Of a stretch of DNA of 64,000 bases, positions 44,606-54,030 are shown one piece after another. Within the stretch, counting starts at the first letter, position 1, and each line of letters starts with the position of its first letter. A program made the position numbers and the translations under genes. Origin of the DNA: Fructilactobacillus ixorae (GTDB lineage: Bacteria > Bacillota > Bacilli > Lactobacillales > Lactobacillaceae); assembly GCF_024029915.1 (NCBI RefSeq), contig NZ_CP097478.1, positions 1,116,001-1,180,000 on the forward strand, written 5' to 3'. The notes beneath the pieces are model-generated. The model did not search any database. It was not told the DNA's origin and was given only the letters and a program-made list of their open reading frames with translations.

Positions 44606-46234
44606 CTAGACACTTGTTGCTTTCCGCTTAATCACCTGGACCTCATCACCACCAATTACCAGTTCATCACAGACGTTTAAAAACAGTCCGTGTTCCACCA
44701 CGCCTGTTTGTTTCTTAAGGTTCGCGGCTAAATCGGGTAAATCAGCGCCCTTTGGAATCGTGATGTCAATCAGGTAGTTACCAGAATCAGTGGCGAGGAT
44801 ATCACCATTGTCCCGGAAGCAAAAGGCTGGTTGATATCCGTGGTCACGCAGGTAGCGAAAGACGCCCATGCCGCCAAACGGAATCACTTCGACTGGCAAC
44901 ATTTGCCCGGCGAGTGACTTGCGCGGTTTGCTAGAATCAACAATCCAGATGTTACGGTTCGACATGTTAGCGACCAGCTTTTCAAACAGGAGCGCGGCCC
45001 CACCGCCTTTAATCCCATCGAGGTGGTCGTCCACCACATCGGCGCCATCAACCGTGATATCGACGGTATCAATCGTATTGACGTCTAACATCCGCATCCC
45101 CAACTGTTCTGCGAGTTGTTGGGTGCCAACCGACGTTGCGACACACTCAATGTCTAAATGCTCTGCTTCAATCCGGTCATGGATGGCCTGCACAAAGTAA
45201 GCTGCCGTGGTCCCGGAGCCTAACCCCAGCACAATGTGATCGGGAATCCAAGCCGCCACGGACTGCGCTGCCTGTTGCTTTTCCCGTTCGATCCGTTCCT
45301 TTGAATGGGTCCGTTTTTGATTAGCGGCCACGATTTGGTCCCGCGTAGGAATCGAATTTTGCGCCCCTGCCGTTTGCACCGTCAAAGACGAGGCACGGTT
45401 AGCGTACAGCATTGCATCTTCAATGTTGTGATTATCCAAATCTAATTGCGTTGCTAAGGCTCCAATAAAAGTGTCACCGGCGGCAGTTGTATCAATGGCT
45501 TTGACCTTAAAGGCCGGAATAAAACCGTGCGCTTGCGGAGTTGCATAGAACGCGCCCTTTGCTCCGACCGTAATAATCACCATCGTAATTCCTAGGCTGA
45601 AAAAGGCCATCGCATTATCCAACATCGAAACCTCATCGGTGACTTCGATGCCCGTCAGGGTCTGAGCTTCCGTCTCGTTCGGCGTGATGACGTCCGTGAG
45701 TCGCAATAACTCTGCGGGTAACTCCCGGGCCGGCGCTGGATTTAAAATCGTTTGCACGCCGTGTTGCTTGGCAATCCGAAAAGCAGCGAGGATTGCAGGC
45801 AAGGGGATTTCCAGTTGGGCGATCACGCGGTCTGCCTGGGCAATCACGTCCGCTTGGGCATTGACATCAGCCGCCGTCAACTCCATGTTAGCTCCGCCGT
45901 ACACGTAAATTGAATTCTGGCCGGACTGATAGACCGTTATGTATGCTTGCCCCGTTTGGGCTTGGTCCGTGGTAACTAGGTGGTCCACGTTAATCTGATC
46001 GCGCGCAAAGCCCGCTACCATCGCTTGACCATCCTCATCATTGCCTAACTTAGTAATGAAGGTCGTCACGGCTCCCGAACGTGCAGCCGTGATTGCTTGG
46101 TTGGCTCCCTTGCCCCCGCCGTGGGCTTGTTGGTAACTGTCAATCGCTAACGTTTCGCCGGGGAGGGCATACTTAGGTACGTTTAAAACCTTATCCACGT
46201 TGGTAGAACCGACCACCACGATTTTTTTCTCCAT
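44606..46234 (-). CDS. Ribokinase-ribose-5-phosphate isomerase A fusion
   Basis: A 542-residue bifunctional enzyme. Residues 1-305 are a PfkB-type ribokinase: VVGSTNVDKVL at the start, AHGGGKGANQA near 37, NPAPARELP, and the catalytic AAGDTFIGALA near 250. Residues about 315-542 are RpiA: LGLGSGTTAAYFV (about 338), TVDGADVVDDHLDGIKGGG (about 395-413), and DITIPKGAD near 490. It would convert ribose to ribose-5-phosphate and then to ribulose-5-phosphate for the phosphoketolase pathway. A perfect cre box lies 46 bases upstream, so glucose repression by CcpA is likely. No ribose transporter is adjacent; the GRP porter at 60.6 kb is a candidate. Confidence 0.88.
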   Translation of the reverse strand: MEKKIVVVGSTNVDKVLNVPKYALPGETLAIDSYQQAHGGGKGANQAITAARSGAVTTFITKLGNDEDGQAMVAGFARDQINVDHLVTTDQAQTGQAYITVYQSGQNSIYVYGGANMELTAADVNAQADVIAQADRVIAQLEIPLPAILAAFRIAKQHGVQTILNPAPARELPAELLRLTDVITPNETEAQTLTGIEVTDEVSMLDNAMAFFSLGITMVIITVGAKGAFYATPQAHGFIPAFKVKAIDTTAAGDTFIGALATQLDLDNHNIEDAMLYANRASSLTVQTAGAQNSIPTRDQIVAANQKRTHSKERIEREKQQAAQSVAAWIPDHIVLGLGSGTTAAYFVQAIHDRIEAEHLDIECVATSVGTQQLAEQLGMRMLDVNTIDTVDITVDGADVVDDHLDGIKGGGAALLFEKLVANMSNRNIWIVDSSKPRKSLAGQMLPVEVIPFGGMGVFRYLRDHGYQPAFCFRDNGDILATDSGNYLIDITIPKGADLPDLAANLKKQTGVVEHGLFLNVCDELVIGGDEVQVIKRKATSV

Positions 46235-46279
46235 CTCATGACCTCATTTCTCTTGGTTTGCTTAATTATACCACGTGTG

Positions 46280-46293
46280 TGTAAGCGCTTACT
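46280..46293 (-). promoter_or_regulatory. cre box (CcpA operator)
   Basis: TGTAAGCGCTTACT matches the cre consensus TGWAARCGYTWNCW at every position. It sits between the divergent ribokinase-fusion and dehydrogenase genes, nearest the former. Confidence 0.85.
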
Positions 46294-46452
46294 AAAAAAT
46301 CCCAAAAACCTTCGTTACGTAAGTTTGTGAAAAAATTCCTAATTTTTGACGACCAAATTAGCCCATTGAAGCTTCTGATTGATGCTAATCTGGTTTTGCA
46401 CAAAGTTGCATTTGTGAAATTAATTTGGTTATGAAAATCTAACTAAAACCCC

Positions 46453-46481
46453 TTGCAATAATAATGTAAACGGTTTATATT
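46453..46481 (+). promoter_or_regulatory. Promoter overlapped by a cre-like site
   Basis: TTGCAA (46453-46458), a 17-base spacer and TATATT (46476-46481). TGTAAACGGTTTAT (46465-46478), a cre consensus with one central mismatch, covers the spacer and part of the -10 box, so CcpA binding would block the promoter. Confidence 0.6.
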
Positions 46482-46608
46482 CTTAGGTGTACCATCGAGT
46501 AATATTTCTGGTTAAAAGCAACCCCCACCCAATGGAGTTTGCTTCCAACTAGTAAACATGCTCAAATTATCACTTTATTTTTTAGATTATTATATGAGGA
46601 GAATGACT

Positions 46609-47634
46609 ATGGCTGACAAAATGAAAGCTTTGGTAATGACTGCCAAACAACAAATGGAAATCCAAGAACGCGATGTTCCAACTCCCAAAGATGATGAAGT
46701 TTTAGTAGAAACTGCCTACACGGGAATTTGTGGAACTGATACGGGACTCTTTAACGGTCTCCCCGGTTCAGCTGACGCCGTTCCCCCAATTGTCCTTGGT
46801 CACGAAAACTCTGGAATCGTGCGGGCCGTTGGTAAAAACGTGCAAGCCTTCAAAGAAGGCGACCGGGTCGCCGTTGACCCTAACATCTACTGTGGTAAGT
46901 GTCACTACTGTCACATCGGTCTTTACGAAGAATGTGACAACCTTTCTGCCGTTGGGGTTACTCGTGACGGTGGTTTGGAACAATACTTCACTGCTCCAGA
47001 AGAAGTAACTTACCATGTTCCGGATGACTTATCATTAAAAGCTGCTTGCTCAACGGAACCAGTTTCATGTGGTGTTCACACGATGCACATCATGGAAGAC
47101 ATTCAACCCAGCATGACTGCTTTGATCATTGGTGATGGTTACATGGCTAAACTGTTTGCTCAATTATTACGGGCTTACGGAATCCAAAACATCACGATGA
47201 CTGGTCGTCACGATGACTTGCTTTCCCAAGAAAAAGAACAATTAAACTTAACCAACGTCGTAAACACGACTAAGGAAGACATTCCGGGTAACTACGACAT
47301 CGTGATCGAAGCCGTTGGTAAGCCCGAAACGCAAGAACAAGCCGTTCAACACACGAACAAGGGGGCGCAAGTCTTCATGTTCGGGGTTGGTGCTCCTGGT
47401 CAAACGTTCTCAATGAACACGTACGAAATCTTCAAAAAACAATTAACGGTTAAGGGTTCCATGATTAACCCGCACGCTTTCGTTGATTCAATTGAATTAC
47501 TTGAATCCGGTGCCGTTAAGGTTGAACCATTCCAAGCTAACGTAATTTCGTTAGAAGAAGTGGAAGGGGTTTTGAACCACTCTACTCCAAAGACTGGTAA
47601 AACCATCGTTGCTGTTAACCCGAACTTGAAATAA
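46609..47634 (+). CDS. Zinc-dependent polyol-type alcohol dehydrogenase
   Basis: A 341-residue medium-chain dehydrogenase. Catalytic zinc ligands lie in GICGTD and GHENSG, and structural zinc cysteines in CGKCHYCHIGLYEEC (about 94-108). The nucleotide-binding turn is IIGDGYMAKLFAQ (about 177). The sorbitol/arabinitol/ribitol dehydrogenase branch fits best, but the substrate cannot be told. Start ATG 46609 has GAGGAGAA upstream; the upstream frame to 46558 lacks a site. It has a cre-overlapped promoter and a membrane protein 20 bases downstream, suggesting a sugar-alcohol operon. Confidence 0.8.
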   Translation: MADKMKALVMTAKQQMEIQERDVPTPKDDEVLVETAYTGICGTDTGLFNGLPGSADAVPPIVLGHENSGIVRAVGKNVQAFKEGDRVAVDPNIYCGKCHYCHIGLYEECDNLSAVGVTRDGGLEQYFTAPEEVTYHVPDDLSLKAACSTEPVSCGVHTMHIMEDIQPSMTALIIGDGYMAKLFAQLLRAYGIQNITMTGRHDDLLSQEKEQLNLTNVVNTTKEDIPGNYDIVIEAVGKPETQEQAVQHTNKGAQVFMFGVGAPGQTFSMNTYEIFKKQLTVKGSMINPHAFVDSIELLESGAVKVEPFQANVISLEEVEGVLNHSTPKTGKTIVAVNPNLK

Positions 47635-47654
47635 TTGGCATAAAGGAGACCAAC

Positions 47655-48494
47655 ATGGCTAATCAAAAACCGAAAAAAACGCCGCGGACCATTTCCATGA
47701 AGACATCCATCATGTTTTTTGCCCTTTCGTTGGTTATCAACTCCTTGGGAAACGTGCTCACGCTGGTTTCTAGTTCTAAAGTGCTCCCATCGTTTTTAGG
47801 TTCGGCCTACTGGACCGCTGCTGAAACAAACCTGGGAATTGCCTTTCACTGGAACCTCTTTTGGGCCTTCTTAATTCTCGGAGTTGTGATTACCATCCTA
47901 AATGCCATTCTGGTGGGCCACTGGGATTGGGGCCGGGCTATCGGAAACGTGATTTTCATGGTGCCGTTCTCCTTTTTAATCCAATTCTTTAACAACCTGT
48001 TCGTGGGTGGTGACATCTTTGGGATTCACATGAATCCCATCGTCAACATTCCGGTGGCCGATGGGCACGCCGGGGACTGGTGGCTAATCGCCATCTACAT
48101 CCTGATTAACTTTATCGGGGTGGCGTTCATTGCGATCGCAATTTCAATCTACCAACGGGTAAACCTCGTCTTGCACCCGGCCGATGATCTGATGCAGATC
48201 CTGCGGTTTAAATACTTCAAGGGAAACGCTGGTCGGGCGATGTGGGCTTCCTACATTCCCCCAACGATCATGGCCGTGATTGCCTACGTAATGACCCGAC
48301 AATTTACCTTCTACGGAATTGGAACCATCTTTGCCTTCCTCTTCCAAGGAAACATTACCGGCTGGGCCGATAAAATGGTTTTCCCACGGTTGAAACACCA
48401 AGCAGTCGACGTTGCTGATGGTGACGAACCCATCATCGTCGAAAAAATCGATAGTGATATCGAAGCCTACGACGAACGTCACGACCACCAATAA
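47655..48494 (+). CDS. YczE/YyaS/YitT-like membrane protein
   Basis: A 279-residue protein with about six hydrophobic segments, an N-terminal basic stretch (NQKPKKTPRTISMK) and an acidic tail. The region ALSLVINSLGNVLTL and the overall length resemble the YczE/YitT group, sometimes labelled sugar-specific permease. Function is unproven. It is 20 bases behind the polyol dehydrogenase with AAAGGAGA before its ATG, so it may carry the dehydrogenase substrate. A terminator follows. Confidence 0.6.
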   Translation: MANQKPKKTPRTISMKTSIMFFALSLVINSLGNVLTLVSSSKVLPSFLGSAYWTAAETNLGIAFHWNLFWAFLILGVVITILNAILVGHWDWGRAIGNVIFMVPFSFLIQFFNNLFVGGDIFGIHMNPIVNIPVADGHAGDWWLIAIYILINFIGVAFIAIAISIYQRVNLVLHPADDLMQILRFKYFKGNAGRAMWASYIPPTIMAVIAYVMTRQFTFYGIGTIFAFLFQGNITGWADKMVFPRLKHQAVDVADGDEPIIVEKIDSDIEAYDERHDHQ

Positions 48495-48502
48495 CTACTT
48501 GC

Positions 48503-48542
48503 AAAAACCCCTCGTTACTAACTTAGTAACGGGGGGTTTTTT
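48503..48542 (+). terminator. Rho-independent terminator
   Basis: AAACCCC.CGTTACTAA / TTAGTAACG.GGGGTTTTTT hairpin. Confidence 0.85.
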
Positions 48543-48697
48543 AGTTTTGCAATCCGTCAACCGTAGGCGGCTCATGGTGGGAGCTTTCTCCTAATGTTTT
48601 GTTTTATAACATGAACAACTGTACACAAAATGTTGACACTAATTTAAAGTTCATGCTATCGTTAGAAAAATTTATTTTACTCACAGGAGGATTGCTC

Positions 48698-50110
48698 ATG
48701 AACAGTCTCTTTCGTAAGAAAAACATTGCTACACTGCTCAACCAAACTACGCCCCTGAAACGCACCCTAACCGCTAAGGACCTGACCCTGCTTGGAATTG
48801 GGGCCATTATTGGAACCGGAATCTTCGTGCTGACCGGGAAGGGAGCCTTAACGGCTGGTCCCGCGCTCTCAATCTCATTTCTGCTGGCTGCCATTTGTTG
48901 TGGCTTTGCCGGTCTCTGTTACGCAGAATTTGCGTCGATGGCACCAATTGCCGGCTCTGCCTACACCTATTCCTTCATTGCCTTTGGGGAATTAATCGCC
49001 TTTATCATCGGCTGGGACCTGATTTTGGAGTATGCGCTGGCATCAGCCACCGTGGCCGTCGGCTGGTCGGGTTACTTCGTCAACATCCTGGCAAACATCG
49101 GGATTAAAATTCCCACCGCCTTAACCGCAGCCGCGGGAACCACCCCAGGTGTACACACCGTCTTTAACCTCCCCGCCTTTGTCATTGTCTTGGTAATCAC
49201 CTGGGTGATTGCACTGGGGATTAACGAAACCAAACGCTTAAACACCATCATGGTCGCGATTAAACTGGGCGTGATCCTCCTTTTCATTCTGTTTACCGTT
49301 TGGTCCATCAAAGTCGCCAACTGGAAACCTTTCAGTCCCTTTGGCTGGTACTCACTTCACAACCACACGGCCGCGGGGATTATTCCGGCCGCTTCGATTG
49401 TCTTCTTCTCCTTCATCGGGTTTGATTCGGTTTCTTCGAGTGCTGAAGAAACCATTAACCCGAGCAAAAACCTGCCGCGCGGGATTCTCTTTTCACTGAT
49501 CATTTCAACCCTTCTCTACATCATCATGACTTTAATCATGACTGGGGTCGTGAAGTACCCCGGCTTTGCTAAGTACCTGAACGCTCCCGTGCTCGCGGTG
49601 CTCGCACAAACCGGACAAACCTGGTTAGCCGCCGTGGTCAGTTTGGGGGCCGTAGTCGGCATGACCACCGTGATTTTGGTGATGCTCTACGGTCAATCCC
49701 GGATTAGTTACTCAATGGCCCGCGATGGCCTCTTCCCCAAGATCTTTAGTAAGGTCGATCAAACCCACCAAACGCCCTACGTGGTAACCTGGTTCTTTGG
49801 GATCATCACCGCGCTTGCCGCCGGGCTCGTCAACCTGAACATTCTCTCCGAGCTGGTTAACATTGGGACCCTGTCCGCCTTCATCTTGGTGGCCGCTGGA
49901 ATCATGGTGATGCGTTACACCCAACCACACGCCAAACGGGGCTTTAAAGCCCCCTTGGTGCCATTGACGCCAATCCTATCAATTATTTTCTGTGGTCTGC
50001 TCATCGCGGGGCTCAACTGGGAAACCTGGATCCGATTCTTAATCTGGCTCGCCCTCGGCCTCCTCGTTTACTTTGGCTACAGCCGGAGACACTCCGTTTT
50101 AAATCACTAA
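48698..50110 (+). CDS. APC-family amino-acid permease (YfnA/CAT-like)
   Basis: A 470-residue transporter with twelve membrane helices. The APC signature in helix 1 reads LLGIGAIIGTGIFVLTG (about 28-44), and FIGFDSVSSSAEETINPSKN (about 240) is the helix 6 region typical of the cationic amino-acid transporter branch. The substrate is uncertain. ATG 48698 has CACAGGAGG upstream; the frame extends to 48599 without a site. It stands alone between two terminators. Confidence 0.85.
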   Translation: MNSLFRKKNIATLLNQTTPLKRTLTAKDLTLLGIGAIIGTGIFVLTGKGALTAGPALSISFLLAAICCGFAGLCYAEFASMAPIAGSAYTYSFIAFGELIAFIIGWDLILEYALASATVAVGWSGYFVNILANIGIKIPTALTAAAGTTPGVHTVFNLPAFVIVLVITWVIALGINETKRLNTIMVAIKLGVILLFILFTVWSIKVANWKPFSPFGWYSLHNHTAAGIIPAASIVFFSFIGFDSVSSSAEETINPSKNLPRGILFSLIISTLLYIIMTLIMTGVVKYPGFAKYLNAPVLAVLAQTGQTWLAAVVSLGAVVGMTTVILVMLYGQSRISYSMARDGLFPKIFSKVDQTHQTPYVVTWFFGIITALAAGLVNLNILSELVNIGTLSAFILVAAGIMVMRYTQPHAKRGFKAPLVPLTPILSIIFCGLLIAGLNWETWIRFLIWLALGLLVYFGYSRRHSVLNH

Positions 50111-50114
50111 CTTA

Positions 50115-50146
50115 ACAAGCAGTCCTTAGTTGGACTGCTTTTTTAA
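50115..50146 (+). terminator. Rho-independent terminator
   Basis: AAGCAGTCC / GGACTGCTTTTTT hairpin. Confidence 0.85.
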
Positions 50147-50317
50147 CAGGTTGCTGGCAGAATTTCATTCGCCATTAACAAAGGAGGGAGCTCCTCAAGG
50201 CGGGCGTATATTACTCTCATCATTGTGATTTGCAAACATTTAATGTTACTTTTTATCACATGTTCGTAAATTAATTCAGAACGTCTTCATTAATATGATT
50301 AATATTAACATTTTTTA

Positions 50318-50346
50318 TTTACATTTTGGGTTACGGGGGGTACGAT
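50318..50346 (+). promoter_or_regulatory. opp operon promoter
   Basis: TTTACA (50318-50323), 17 bases, TACGAT (50341-50346). The 240 bases between the previous terminator and oppA hold no gene; the upstream part is AT-rich. Confidence 0.55.
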
Positions 50347-50388
50347 AAGAAAAACTTAAGTTTTTGAATTTTTTTGGAGGTAGTCACT

Positions 50389-52041
50389 ATGGATTTTTTT
50401 CGGCACCGTAACTTAGTTTCAGTTGCGCTGATTGGTGCCGCTGCCCTCACGCTAACCGGACTAGCGCGCCCGGTACATGCTGCGGACGACAGCGGTTCTA
50501 AAACAACGCTTTCAATTAGTGCCAAGGCCCCGGTTAATACCATGGACTCATCTTTAAATACTGATGCCTATGGGGCACAGTCTTTAAATAACACCATGGA
50601 GGGTCTGTATCGTTTCACCGGTCAAAAACTCAAGCCGGCAATTGCCAAACAAATTGCTGCTCCGACCAATGACGGTAAACGCTATACGATTGACCTCAAA
50701 AAGACCAAGTGGTCAAACGGGGACCCGGTCACCGCACATGACTTTGTCTATGCTTGGCGGCGCATCGTCGACCCAAAGACGGCCTCTCAGTATGCCTACA
50801 TTTACAGTGGGATTAAAAACGCTGACGCGATTGCCGCGGGGAAGAAACAGCCCAGTGAGTTAGGAATCAAAGCACTTGGGCCGTACAAGTTGCAAATTGA
50901 CTTGGATCACCCGATTCCGTTCTTTGACACCCTCATGAGTAGTTCCCAATTCTACCCGTTAAACCAGAAGGTCGTTGAAAAACTGGGGGATCAATACGGA
51001 CTTTCCAGCAAGGGAATGGTCTTTAACGGTCCGTACAAGTTGCAAAACTGGAAGGTCGGCGATACCGAGTGGACTGACGTGAAGAATGACTCCTACTGGA
51101 ATGCCAAACACGTCCAACTCCACAAGATTAAGTACTACTACATCGCAGATCCAAACACTGGTTTGAACCTTTACGATACAAACGTCTTAGACCGGTATCA
51201 GGATCTGAGTGGGGATACGGCACGGCAACTAGCCGGCAGTAAGCAGTTTAAAACCGATCCGTCCAACTCCACTTCCTACCTAGAACTAAACCAGAAAAAG
51301 ATTCCGGCCCTTAAAAACGCCAAGTTACGCCAGGCAATGGCCCTCACGATTAACCGGAATGAACTCGCGAACATCATCCTCGGAAAAACGGGATTGCCAG
51401 CCCACGGCTTGGTTCCTAGCAAGATGAGCAAGAATCCCGAAACGGGTCAAGACTTTACAAATGATCCGCAAGCCGTTGCGGACCGCAAGTACACCGCTTA
51501 TAACCCAACCAAAGCTAAAAAGCTGTGGCAAGCAGGGATGCAAGAAACCGGCCAAAAAGAGCTGAAGCTCACCTTCACGGCTGATAACTTGGACACCACC
51601 AAGAAGATGGCCGAATACATCCAAAACAACATGGAAACCAACCTGCCTGGGTTAAAAATAACGATTAGCACCGTGCCGTTCAAGACCCGGTTGCAACGGC
51701 AAGCGAGCGGTGAATTCGACATGGTTACCTCCGCTTGGAACGCCGATTACCCAGACCCAACCAACTTCTTAGACCTGTTGACGACCGGTAACTCCCAAAA
51801 CAACGGAAAATGGTCTAACCAGGCCTTCGACCAACAAGAAAAAGCCGCAACGACCACGAATGCTAACGATCCGATGGCCCGGTGGCAAAACATGCAAGCC
51901 GCTCAGCACATTTTGACGCAGCAACAGGGGATCATCCCGCTCTACCAGTACAGTACGGCTTCCGTTACCAAACCAGGAATTCACGGTTTCCAAGTTACCC
52001 CAACTGGCCAATACGACATGGGCGCAATCTACAAAAAATAA
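50389..52041 (+). CDS. oppA: Oligopeptide-binding protein OppA without lipobox
   Basis: A 550-residue extracellular solute-binding protein of family 5. The core includes TKWSNGDPVTAHDFVYAWRR and the C-terminal DYPDPTNFLDLL region. The signal peptide ends LTLTGLARPVHAAD. OppA proteins are normally lipoproteins, with Cys where this one has Leu (LTG-L). The nearby VHA-AD suits ordinary signal peptidase I, so the protein may be released or held by other means. TTGGAGG precedes ATG 50389. It is first in oppABCDF. Confidence 0.88.
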   Translation: MDFFRHRNLVSVALIGAAALTLTGLARPVHAADDSGSKTTLSISAKAPVNTMDSSLNTDAYGAQSLNNTMEGLYRFTGQKLKPAIAKQIAAPTNDGKRYTIDLKKTKWSNGDPVTAHDFVYAWRRIVDPKTASQYAYIYSGIKNADAIAAGKKQPSELGIKALGPYKLQIDLDHPIPFFDTLMSSSQFYPLNQKVVEKLGDQYGLSSKGMVFNGPYKLQNWKVGDTEWTDVKNDSYWNAKHVQLHKIKYYYIADPNTGLNLYDTNVLDRYQDLSGDTARQLAGSKQFKTDPSNSTSYLELNQKKIPALKNAKLRQAMALTINRNELANIILGKTGLPAHGLVPSKMSKNPETGQDFTNDPQAVADRKYTAYNPTKAKKLWQAGMQETGQKELKLTFTADNLDTTKKMAEYIQNNMETNLPGLKITISTVPFKTRLQRQASGEFDMVTSAWNADYPDPTNFLDLLTTGNSQNNGKWSNQAFDQQEKAATTTNANDPMARWQNMQAAQHILTQQQGIIPLYQYSTASVTKPGIHGFQVTPTGQYDMGAIYKK

Positions 52042-52057
52042 AGGAGGTTAGTTACTG

Positions 52058-52990
52058 ATGACGAAGTACATCTTAAAACGCATTTTCTACCTGTTCTTAA
52101 CGTTATTAATTATCGCGTCCATCACCTTCTTCATGATGAAGGGGCTGCCCGGAACGCCTTATACCAACCAAGCGAAAATGTCGCCCGATCAGCTTAAAAT
52201 GATGAACCATAAGTATGGGTTTGATAAACCCTTGTACGTCCAATACTTTATCTACCTGGGCAACTTGCTCCACGGTGACTTAGGGACCTCGTTCCAATTT
52301 AATAACCAACCCGTTACCCAGTTAATTGGTGACCACATCGGCCCTTCCATCCAACTGGGACTGCAAGCCATGGTAATTGGAACGATTCTCGGCATTATCC
52401 TCGGGAGCATTGCAGCGATTCGCAAGAATACCTGGATCGACGCCCTCGCCACGATTGTGTCCATCCTCGGGCTCTCAATTCCGAGTTTCGTGTTGGCAAT
52501 CCTGCTCCAATACTACCTTGGTTACAAACTTCAGCTGTTCCCGGTTGCCCTGTGGCACGGGTTCAGTTCCTCGGTCCTGCCCACCCTTGCCCTTGCAGCC
52601 TTTCCCTTGGCCAGCATCGCGCGGTACATGCGGACGGAAATGGTAGATGTTTTGCACAGCGATTACATTGAACTCGCCAAGGCGAAGGGGGATACCAGTC
52701 GCCAGGTCATCATCAAACACGCCCTGCGGAACTCTTTAATCCCGATCATCACGGTGGTTGGTCCCATGGCCGTTTCCATCATGACTGGTTCCATGGTGGT
52801 GGAATCCATCTTCTCGATCCCAGGCATTGGGAATCAATTTGTGCAATCAATTTTAACCAACGATTACCCCACCATCATGGGTCTGACCATCTTCTATTCA
52901 GTCTTGATGGTTTCCATTATCCTGATTGTTGATATTCTCTACGGAATCATCGATCCACGGATTAGACTTGGTAAAGGAGGAAAAGCATAA
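52058..52990 (+). CDS. oppB: Oligopeptide ABC transporter permease OppB
   Basis: A 310-residue permease with six membrane helices. The N-terminal hydrophobic segment (ILKRIFYLFLTLLIIASITF) and the dipeptide/oligopeptide permease signature (YIELAKAKGDTSRQVIIKHA, about 205-225) are clear. AAAGGAGG precedes the ATG, and the stop TAA shares one base with the oppC start (TAATG), indicating coupled translation. Confidence 0.92.
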   Translation: MTKYILKRIFYLFLTLLIIASITFFMMKGLPGTPYTNQAKMSPDQLKMMNHKYGFDKPLYVQYFIYLGNLLHGDLGTSFQFNNQPVTQLIGDHIGPSIQLGLQAMVIGTILGIILGSIAAIRKNTWIDALATIVSILGLSIPSFVLAILLQYYLGYKLQLFPVALWHGFSSSVLPTLALAAFPLASIARYMRTEMVDVLHSDYIELAKAKGDTSRQVIIKHALRNSLIPIITVVGPMAVSIMTGSMVVESIFSIPGIGNQFVQSILTNDYPTIMGLTIFYSVLMVSIILIVDILYGIIDPRIRLGKGGKA

Positions 52991-54015
52991 TGGCACAAAA
53001 TTTACCCCCACAGGAAACCGAATTTCAATTCGTCAGTAACGACCTCTCCAACCTTCCGACTTCCGGTGAGGTGGTCGGTGATTCTCGAACCTACTTTCAA
53101 GACGTTAAGCGCCGGTTTGTTCACAATCGAATCGCAATGGTGTCGGGAGTCCTGCTCGTAATCATCATTTTAATTGCCTTCCTCGGCCCGGCGTTCGTTC
53201 CCACGGACCCGAATGCCCAAAACGTGCTATTCGCCAACCTCCCGCCCAAACTCGGTAACCTCAACATTCCCGGCTTAAACGGAATGCAGACCGTGGCCGG
53301 TCATACCGTTGACGCCTACCAACAGGCTCATGTGCCTCACGGGACTTACTACCTGTTTGGAACTGACTACCTCGGGCGGGACCTGTTTGCTCGGGTTCTC
53401 TACGGAACGCGGTTATCAATCATCGTGGCCATCATTGCTACCCTTCTGGACTTATTCATTGGGGTCCCATACGGAATTGTTTCTGGACTAGCCAGTGAAC
53501 GAGTGGATACGTTTATGCAACGGATTATCGAAATTATTTCGTCCGTTCCGGACCTAATCGTCGTAATTCTGTTGTTGATTGTGCTTAAACCTGGTTTGAC
53601 CTCAATCATCATTGCGATTGCCTTTACCGGTTGGATCACAATGGCCCGGTTAGTCCGGGCGCAGGTCTTCAAACTGAAGGAAAACGAATACGTGTTAGCT
53701 TCCCAAACCCTAGGAGAATCCAAACCGAAGATTGCTTGGAAACACTTAATTCCAAACCTGAGTTCCACCATCATCATTCAAACGATGTTCTCCATCCCAA
53801 CTGCGATCTTCTTTGAAGCCTTCCTAAGCTTCATTGGAATCGGGATTCCAGCTCCAAATGCTTCCCTTGGGACGCTTATGAGTGATGGCCAAAAGGCTTT
53901 CCACTTCTTGCCGTACCAGATGTGGATTCCCGCCTTAATCCTGAGTTTGATCATGATCACAACCAACCTCGTTGGCGATGGCATGCGCGATGCCTTTGAC
54001 CCACAATCTGATTAG
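52990..54015 (+). CDS. oppC: Oligopeptide ABC transporter permease OppC
   Basis: A 341-residue permease. A roughly 45-residue cytoplasmic N-terminus is followed by a membrane helix (MVSGVLLVIIILIAFLG), an extracellular loop with FGTDYLGRDLFARVLYG typical of OppC/DppC, and four to five further helices with the permease signature YVLASQTLGESKPKIAWKHL. It forms the channel with OppB. Confidence 0.92.
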   Translation: MAQNLPPQETEFQFVSNDLSNLPTSGEVVGDSRTYFQDVKRRFVHNRIAMVSGVLLVIIILIAFLGPAFVPTDPNAQNVLFANLPPKLGNLNIPGLNGMQTVAGHTVDAYQQAHVPHGTYYLFGTDYLGRDLFARVLYGTRLSIIVAIIATLLDLFIGVPYGIVSGLASERVDTFMQRIIEIISSVPDLIVVILLLIVLKPGLTSIIIAIAFTGWITMARLVRAQVFKLKENEYVLASQTLGESKPKIAWKHLIPNLSSTIIIQTMFSIPTAIFFEAFLSFIGIGIPAPNASLGTLMSDGQKAFHFLPYQMWIPALILSLIMITTNLVGDGMRDAFDPQSD

Positions 54016-54030
54016 AAAGGAGGAGTACTG

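Noticed and set aside
50148..50388. T-box riboswitch in front of oppA
   Set aside because: No AGGGTGG-type T-box sequence or terminator is present in the leader.
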